A DNA stretch of 9,881 nt from NCBI GenBank assembly GCA_036264445.1, contig DATAQW010000108.1, positions 1 to 9,881 on the forward strand. Reading direction: 5' to 3'. The notes below the pieces were generated by a model. That model was not told where the DNA came from. It worked only from the letters and a program-made list of their open reading frames with translations, and made no database searches. Source of the stretch: Pseudacidobacterium sp036264445 (GTDB lineage Bacteria; Acidobacteriota; Terriglobia; Terriglobales; Acidobacteriaceae). This document shows, piece by piece, positions 5,909 to 9,881 of the stretch (the stretch's first letter is position 1; every line of letters begins with the position of its first letter). A program made the translations under genes and the position numbers.

Positions 5909-7351
5909 ATGACAGCTCGCGGCATCGGCAACAAACGCTATTTCTTTGAGAAATTTGGCCTCTCTGAACGACTGCTTGAACGCTGTCTAGGTGAAGCCCT
6001 TTCTGCAGGTGGCGATTACGCCGATCTTTACTTTGAGTCGGTTTCAGCCACGTCGATCGGCATCGATGAATCGCTGGTGAAGTCAGCGAGTCAGGGCCTA
6101 AGCGCTGGATGCGGCATTCGCGTCGTCTCCGGCGAGCGCACTGGATATGCTTACACAGACAATCTCTCTGCTGAGCGCCTACTGCACGCCGCGCGCACTG
6201 CAGCGTTGATCGCCAGCGGACCAGCAAAGCAGCCCGTTTCTGGATTCAAAGAAGCTCCCGCGCCTGATCTTTATCCCATTCCAGCAGCAGAACTCGATTC
6301 TGACCTTAGCACAAAGCTTGATCTTGTTATGCGCGCCGACCGCTCTGCCCGCGCATACGATTCGCGTATCAAGCAGGTGCGCGCAAGTTATTCCGATGAG
6401 GTCAAGCACATCCTCATTGCTGCTTCAGATGGAACCTATGCGAGTGATACGCAGCCGCTTGCGCGTTTGAGCATCTTTGTTCTCGTCAACGATGGACAGC
6501 GTACAACACGCGGCACCTCCGGCGGCGGAGGTCGCGTTGACATCAGCTACTTCCTCACTGAGAAAACTCCGGAGCACTTCGCTCAGGAAGCTGCGCGTCA
6601 GGCCATTCTGCAGCTCGGAGCGGTTGCAGCACCCGCAGGCGAGATGGAGGTCGTGCTTGGTCCGGGTTGGCCCGGAGTTCTGCTGCATGAAGCAGTCGGT
6701 CATGGTCTTGAAGCCGACTTTAACCGAAAGAAGACTTCTGCGTTCGCTGGATTGATTGGGCGCCAGGTTGCCGGCTCCAAAGTCACCGTTGTCGATAACG
6801 GAACCATGCCCTCGCGTCGAGGCTCGCTCAACGTTGATGATGAGGGCTCGCCAACACAGGAAACCGTGCTCATAGAAAACGGCATTCTTAAAGGCTACCT
6901 GAGCGACAAGCTCTCAGCCCGCCTGATGAATATGCCCCACACCGGCAATGGACGCCGAGAGAGTTATCAACAAATTCCCATGCCGCGCATGACCAACACC
7001 TACATGCTCTCAGGCGAAGATTCTCCCGAAGACATTCTGCGCAGCGTCAAGCGCGGCCTTTACGCAGTGAACTTCGGCGGCGGATCGGTGGATATCACGA
7101 GTGGCAAATTCGTCTTCAGCGCATCGGAAGCGTACCTGATCGAAGATGGAAAGATCACCGCTCCTGTGCGCGACGCTATCCTTATCGGCAATGGTCCTGA
7201 AGCGTTGAAATATGTCTCGATGGTTGGCCACGATCTCGAACTTGATGAAGGAGTAGGCACCTGCGGCAAAGACGGCCAGAGCGTCCCGGTAGGAGTAGGC
7301 ATGCCGACTGTAAAACTCGACCGCATGACTGTTGGTGGCACGGGAAGCTAG
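5909..7351 (+). CDS. tldD: Metalloprotease TldD, catalytic subunit
   Basis: Catalytic half of the TldD/TldE heterodimeric zinc protease, which digests small unfolded peptides in the cytoplasm. In E. coli it matures microcin B17 and degrades the CcdA antitoxin. With the ATG at 5909 the protein has 480 residues, almost exactly the E. coli length (481). The N-terminal block GDYADLYFES (35-44) is typical. The HExxxH metal site reads HEAVGHGLEAD and begins at H260, with E261 and H265. The third ligand is C452 in GTCGKDGQ. All expected catalytic residues are therefore present. A longer reading from TTG 5867 would overlap the likely promoter and adds 14 residues not needed by the family. No clear Shine-Dalgarno precedes 5909. 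The gene leads a rightward cluster with tldE and a UvrC-like gene. No obvious peptide precursor gene lies beside it, so the substrate is unknown. Confidence 0.95.
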   Translation: MTARGIGNKRYFFEKFGLSERLLERCLGEALSAGGDYADLYFESVSATSIGIDESLVKSASQGLSAGCGIRVVSGERTGYAYTDNLSAERLLHAARTAALIASGPAKQPVSGFKEAPAPDLYPIPAAELDSDLSTKLDLVMRADRSARAYDSRIKQVRASYSDEVKHILIAASDGTYASDTQPLARLSIFVLVNDGQRTTRGTSGGGGRVDISYFLTEKTPEHFAQEAARQAILQLGAVAAPAGEMEVVLGPGWPGVLLHEAVGHGLEADFNRKKTSAFAGLIGRQVAGSKVTVVDNGTMPSRRGSLNVDDEGSPTQETVLIENGILKGYLSDKLSARLMNMPHTGNGRRESYQQIPMPRMTNTYMLSGEDSPEDILRSVKRGLYAVNFGGGSVDITSGKFVFSASEAYLIEDGKITAPVRDAILIGNGPEALKYVSMVGHDLELDEGVGTCGKDGQSVPVGVGMPTVKLDRMTVGGTGS

Positions 7352-7366
7352 CTAAGTTTTTTACTT

Positions 7367-7400
7367 GTCACCCTGAGCGCAGCGGAGTCGAAGGACCTGC
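7367..7400. repeat. REP-like interspersed repeat between tldD and tldE
   Basis: The segment carries CCTGAGCGCAGCGGAGTC followed by GAAGGACCTGC. It closely resembles the CCTGAGCGAAG...TCGAAGGA family of extragenic repeats that I know from many environmental bacterial genomes, acidobacteria included. Only one copy is in the window. It lies wholly in the 93-bp gap, after a T-rich stretch (7356-7362) behind the tldD stop. Confidence 0.6.
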
Positions 7401-7444
7401 TCTATGCGAGGTCAATCACAAATCACCGAGAATTCACATACACA

Positions 7445-8818
7445 ATGCTACCAACAGCTATAGAACTCACCGCCCAGCTCCAACAACTCGCAACCGATAT
7501 AGTCAAAAAAGCTCTGCGCACAGGAGCCACAGATGCTGAAGTGGTCATCCGCGAAGGCGATGAATTTTCAACCACTGTGCGCCTTGGCGAAGTCGAGACG
7601 TTAAAGGAATCCGGATCGCGTGGCATTGGTCTACGCGTCTTCCTTGGACAGCGCGTCGCCAGCACATCCTCAAGCGATTTCTCGGCCGAAGGAATTGAGC
7701 GCCTCGTCTCCGGCGCGCTCGCACTCGCCCGCGTTACATCAGAAGACCCCTTCGCGGGACTCGCTGACACAAGTGAATTCGGCGAGCTTGAAACCGATCT
7801 CAGCCTCTACTACGAGGACGTCTATTCTCTGCCTACAGCAGAACGAATCGACTATGCCCGCCGTTGTGAGGCTGCTGCAATGTCTGCCGACACACGCATC
7901 CAGAACAGCGACGGTGGCAGCTTTGACGCGGCCACCGGACACAAAGTCCTCGCAAACTCACGCGGCTTCACCGGTGAATATCGCGTCTCGTATTGCTCGG
8001 TTTCCACCAGCCCTATTGCACACGGCAAAAATGGAGAGATGCAACGCGACTACTGGTACTCGGCTGCGCGCACTTTGACGAAGCTGGACTCACCAGAGTC
8101 CGTGGGAGCCGAAGCAACGCGCCGTACTCTGCGCAGACTAGATGCGCGACGTGTTCCCACACAGCGGGTGCCCATCATTTTTGCGCCGGAAATTGCACGT
8201 TCACTCATCGGAGCCATCTCCAATGCAGCTAACGGGGATAGCATCTATCGCGGTGCTTCTTTCTTCACCGGAAAGCTCGGAGAACAGGTTGCAGGGGAAC
8301 ATATCAATGTGATTGATGATGGCACAATCATTGGCGGCTTTGGCTCTTCGCCCTTTGATGGTGAAGGTCTGCCGACACGCCGCAAAGTTATCATCGAGAA
8401 CGGCGTACTCAAGACTTATCTGCTGAATACATATTCAGCGCGCAAGCTCAACATGCGGAGCACAGGCAATGCCACGCGCGGGCTTGCAGGCAATCCAGGC
8501 ATTGGCTGCGGCAATCTTTTTTTGGAGGCTGGGACATTGTCACCGGAAGAAATTCTGCGTGACGTAAAGAGCGGTTTGTATGTCACGGAACTACTCGGCC
8601 AAGGCGTAAACATGGTAACTGGTGATTATTCGCGCGGAGCATCCGGCATCTGGATTGAGAACGGCGAGTTTGTCTACCCTGTGCAGGAAATTACTGTCGC
8701 CGGAAACCTGAAAGAGATGTTCCAAAATATCACGGCCCTTGGAAATGATCTTGTATTCCGCGGCTCCGTAGCTTCGCCAACACTGCGCATCGACGGTATG
8801 ACCATCGCCGGAGAATAA
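7445..8818 (+). CDS. tldE: Metalloprotease TldE (PmbA), partner subunit
   Basis: A 457-residue paralogue of TldD that completes the heterodimer but lacks the HExxxH metal site, as known for TldE/PmbA. The corresponding region reads APEIARSLIGAISNAANGDS, with no metal ligands. Family features include the N-terminal VRLGEVETLKESGSRGIGLRVF block, ENGVLKTYLLNTYSARKL, a GNPGIGCGNLFLEAGTLSPEE block, TELLGQGVNMVTGDYSRGASG (the most conserved stretch of the family) and the final FRGSVASPTLRIDGM. The length matches the E. coli protein (450). The ATG at 7445 fits the family N-terminus, but its ribosome site is weak. The gene follows tldD after 93 bp containing a repeat and probably shares its promoter. 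The next gene starts 13 bases after its stop. Confidence 0.93.
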   Translation: MLPTAIELTAQLQQLATDIVKKALRTGATDAEVVIREGDEFSTTVRLGEVETLKESGSRGIGLRVFLGQRVASTSSSDFSAEGIERLVSGALALARVTSEDPFAGLADTSEFGELETDLSLYYEDVYSLPTAERIDYARRCEAAAMSADTRIQNSDGGSFDAATGHKVLANSRGFTGEYRVSYCSVSTSPIAHGKNGEMQRDYWYSAARTLTKLDSPESVGAEATRRTLRRLDARRVPTQRVPIIFAPEIARSLIGAISNAANGDSIYRGASFFTGKLGEQVAGEHINVIDDGTIIGGFGSSPFDGEGLPTRRKVIIENGVLKTYLLNTYSARKLNMRSTGNATRGLAGNPGIGCGNLFLEAGTLSPEEILRDVKSGLYVTELLGQGVNMVTGDYSRGASGIWIENGEFVYPVQEITVAGNLKEMFQNITALGNDLVFRGSVASPTLRIDGMTIAGE

Positions 8819-8831
8819 TAAGACGAGTTAT

Positions 8832-9881
8832 ATGCTCGCTCACTCCATCACCTTCGACCCGGCAGACCCAAAAACTGCGCTGGCGCATATTCCGGCACAG
8901 CCTGGCGTTTTCGCGCTCTTTGCTGCAGATAAACACGCTGAACCGTATATCAGCCGCACGCCAAACCTTCGGCGCCGGCTGACCCGCTTTCTGGATGCTC
9001 GCCCCACACAATCAAAACGCCTGCGGCTGACGGAGAAGATCTCCCGCATTGAATACACGCCTACAGGTTCAGATTTTGAAGCGCTTCTTTTGCTTTACAA
9101 CACATCCGTGCAGGTTTTTGGCGAAGCGACGCGCAAGCGCATGCATCTGCGTGCGCCGTCATTTCTACGAATGACAATTGAGAACCGCTATCCGCGAGTA
9201 TATGTAACCAATAAAATTACGAAATCAGCCAGCGATCAATTCTTCGGCCCTTTTCCTTCGCGTGCCAGCGCAGAAAAGTTTGCCGATGAAATGCTGAATC
9301 TTTTTCTTCTTCGACGCTGTCATGAAGAACTGCATCCTGACCCTGCATTTCCGGGATGCATTTATTCAGAGATGAAAATGTGCCTTGCTCCTTGCTTCAA
9401 AGGCTGCACTGATGAACGTTATGCTGAAGAGGCTAACAGCGTCCGCGCCTTTCTGGAAACGCGTGGTGAGAGCCTGATCGAAAAGCTGACAGCAGAACGC
9501 GATGCAGCTTCCGTTAAACTTGATTTCGAAAAAGCCGCACAGATTCATGCAAAGATTCAAAAGGTAGAAGCAGTTGCTGCTTTAGCAACTCCCGCGGCGC
9601 AACAGCTTTCACAGATGCGCGCTCTTATCCTGCAGCCTGCTGTTGAGCCGGAATCTGTCACTGTCTTTCTTCTTTCAAGCGGCATTCTCGCTGGCCCTGT
9701 GCCCTACTCTGTTCAGGGGATGCGCCACCATAATGAACGCTCGGGATCAACTTCACTCTACGTCGCACCAACCGCCATGCAGGCTGTTCCACTTGCGGCA
9801 GACAGCAGCGCAGTGGCTGCGGTTCAAATTGTTTCGCGTGATGTTCTGGAAGAACGGCTCGAAAATGCGCTTACTGTACTT
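8832..9881 (+). CDS. UvrC-like protein with degenerate GIY-YIG domain and UVR motif (partial, runs off the window)
   Basis: A continuous reading frame of 350 codons from ATG 8832 to the window edge, with no stop. The order of parts follows UvrC. A GIY-YIG-like domain (about 22-95) contains PGVF, PYISRTPNLRRRL and DFEALLLLYN. A PRVYVTNKI segment (121-129) follows, then FFGPFPSRASAE (137-148). A cysteine cluster C163-x12-C176-x7-C184-x3-C188 is nearly identical in spacing to the four [4Fe-4S] ligands of E. coli UvrC. A UVR motif around DFEKAAQIHAKIQ (231-243) would contact UvrB. The last visible part resembles the start of the UvrC C-terminal half, but the RNase H-like nuclease is beyond the edge. 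The GIY-YIG core is altered (YIG to YIS), so 3' incision activity is doubtful. It is probably a paralogue rather than the housekeeping uvrC. The start lies 13 bases after tldE, with a weak ribosome site. Confidence 0.82.
   Translation, partial: MLAHSITFDPADPKTALAHIPAQPGVFALFAADKHAEPYISRTPNLRRRLTRFLDARPTQSKRLRLTEKISRIEYTPTGSDFEALLLLYNTSVQVFGEATRKRMHLRAPSFLRMTIENRYPRVYVTNKITKSASDQFFGPFPSRASAEKFADEMLNLFLLRRCHEELHPDPAFPGCIYSEMKMCLAPCFKGCTDERYAEEANSVRAFLETRGESLIEKLTAERDAASVKLDFEKAAQIHAKIQKVEAVAALATPAAQQLSQMRALILQPAVEPESVTVFLLSSGILAGPVPYSVQGMRHHNERSGSTSLYVAPTAMQAVPLAADSSAVAAVQIVSRDVLEERLENALTVL

Noticed and set aside
7620..8078. Plus-strand 152-codon frame inside tldE
   Set aside because: It is another frame of a well-conserved gene. 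Its S/P/R/T-rich translation is typical of a shifted reading.
1..9881. CRISPR arrays, tRNA or rRNA genes, insertion sequences, phage or defence genes
   Set aside because: I found no repeat-spacer pattern, cloverleaf, transposase/integrase motif or known defence domain on either strand.

Overview
The window reads as an ordinary chromosomal stretch from a free-living heterotrophic bacterium, most likely an acidobacterium of the Terriglobia type. This placement is inference. It rests on moderate GC content, on the gene types (secreted YceI and DinB-family proteins, a small C-x4-C/C-x2-C zinc-ribbon protein, a UvrC-like protein with a weakened nuclease domain) and on a CCTGAGCG...GTCGAAGGA-type interspersed repeat. 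I see no transposase, integrase, CRISPR array, tRNA or rRNA.

Left part (1-2708): a possible 3' end of a gene lies at the very edge. It is followed by a leftward MFS carboxylate transporter carrying the JEN/SHS signature. Divergent from it are a secreted YceI-family protein and, after a hairpin, a MarR-family repressor. The divergent promoter region holds a 26-bp near-perfect palindrome (1454-1479), a strong candidate operator. Transporter, YceI and MarR may therefore form one small regulon.

Middle part (2715-5700): a monofunctional proline dehydrogenase points left and ends 6 bp from marR. An AT-rich regulatory gap with nested inverted repeats separates it from a rightward 82-residue zinc-ribbon protein. 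A bidirectional terminator (4205-4230) then divides that gene from a leftward family-2 glycosyltransferase of the dolichyl-phosphate glucosyltransferase type. A leftward secreted DinB-like protein follows.

Right part (5701-9881): a rightward cluster encodes both subunits of the TldD/TldE metalloprotease, with a REP-like repeat between them. Thirteen bases after tldE comes a UvrC-like gene that runs off the window. It keeps the four cysteines that hold the iron-sulfur cluster in UvrC and the UVR motif, but its GIY-YIG motif is degenerate. A good sigma70-type promoter (5867-5895) sits just 13 bases before the preferred tldD ATG and argues against longer tldD starts.

No clearly new multi-gene system is visible. 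The best leads are the palindromic operator, the degenerate UvrC-like protein co-oriented with tldDE, and the regulatory gap in front of the zinc-ribbon gene.
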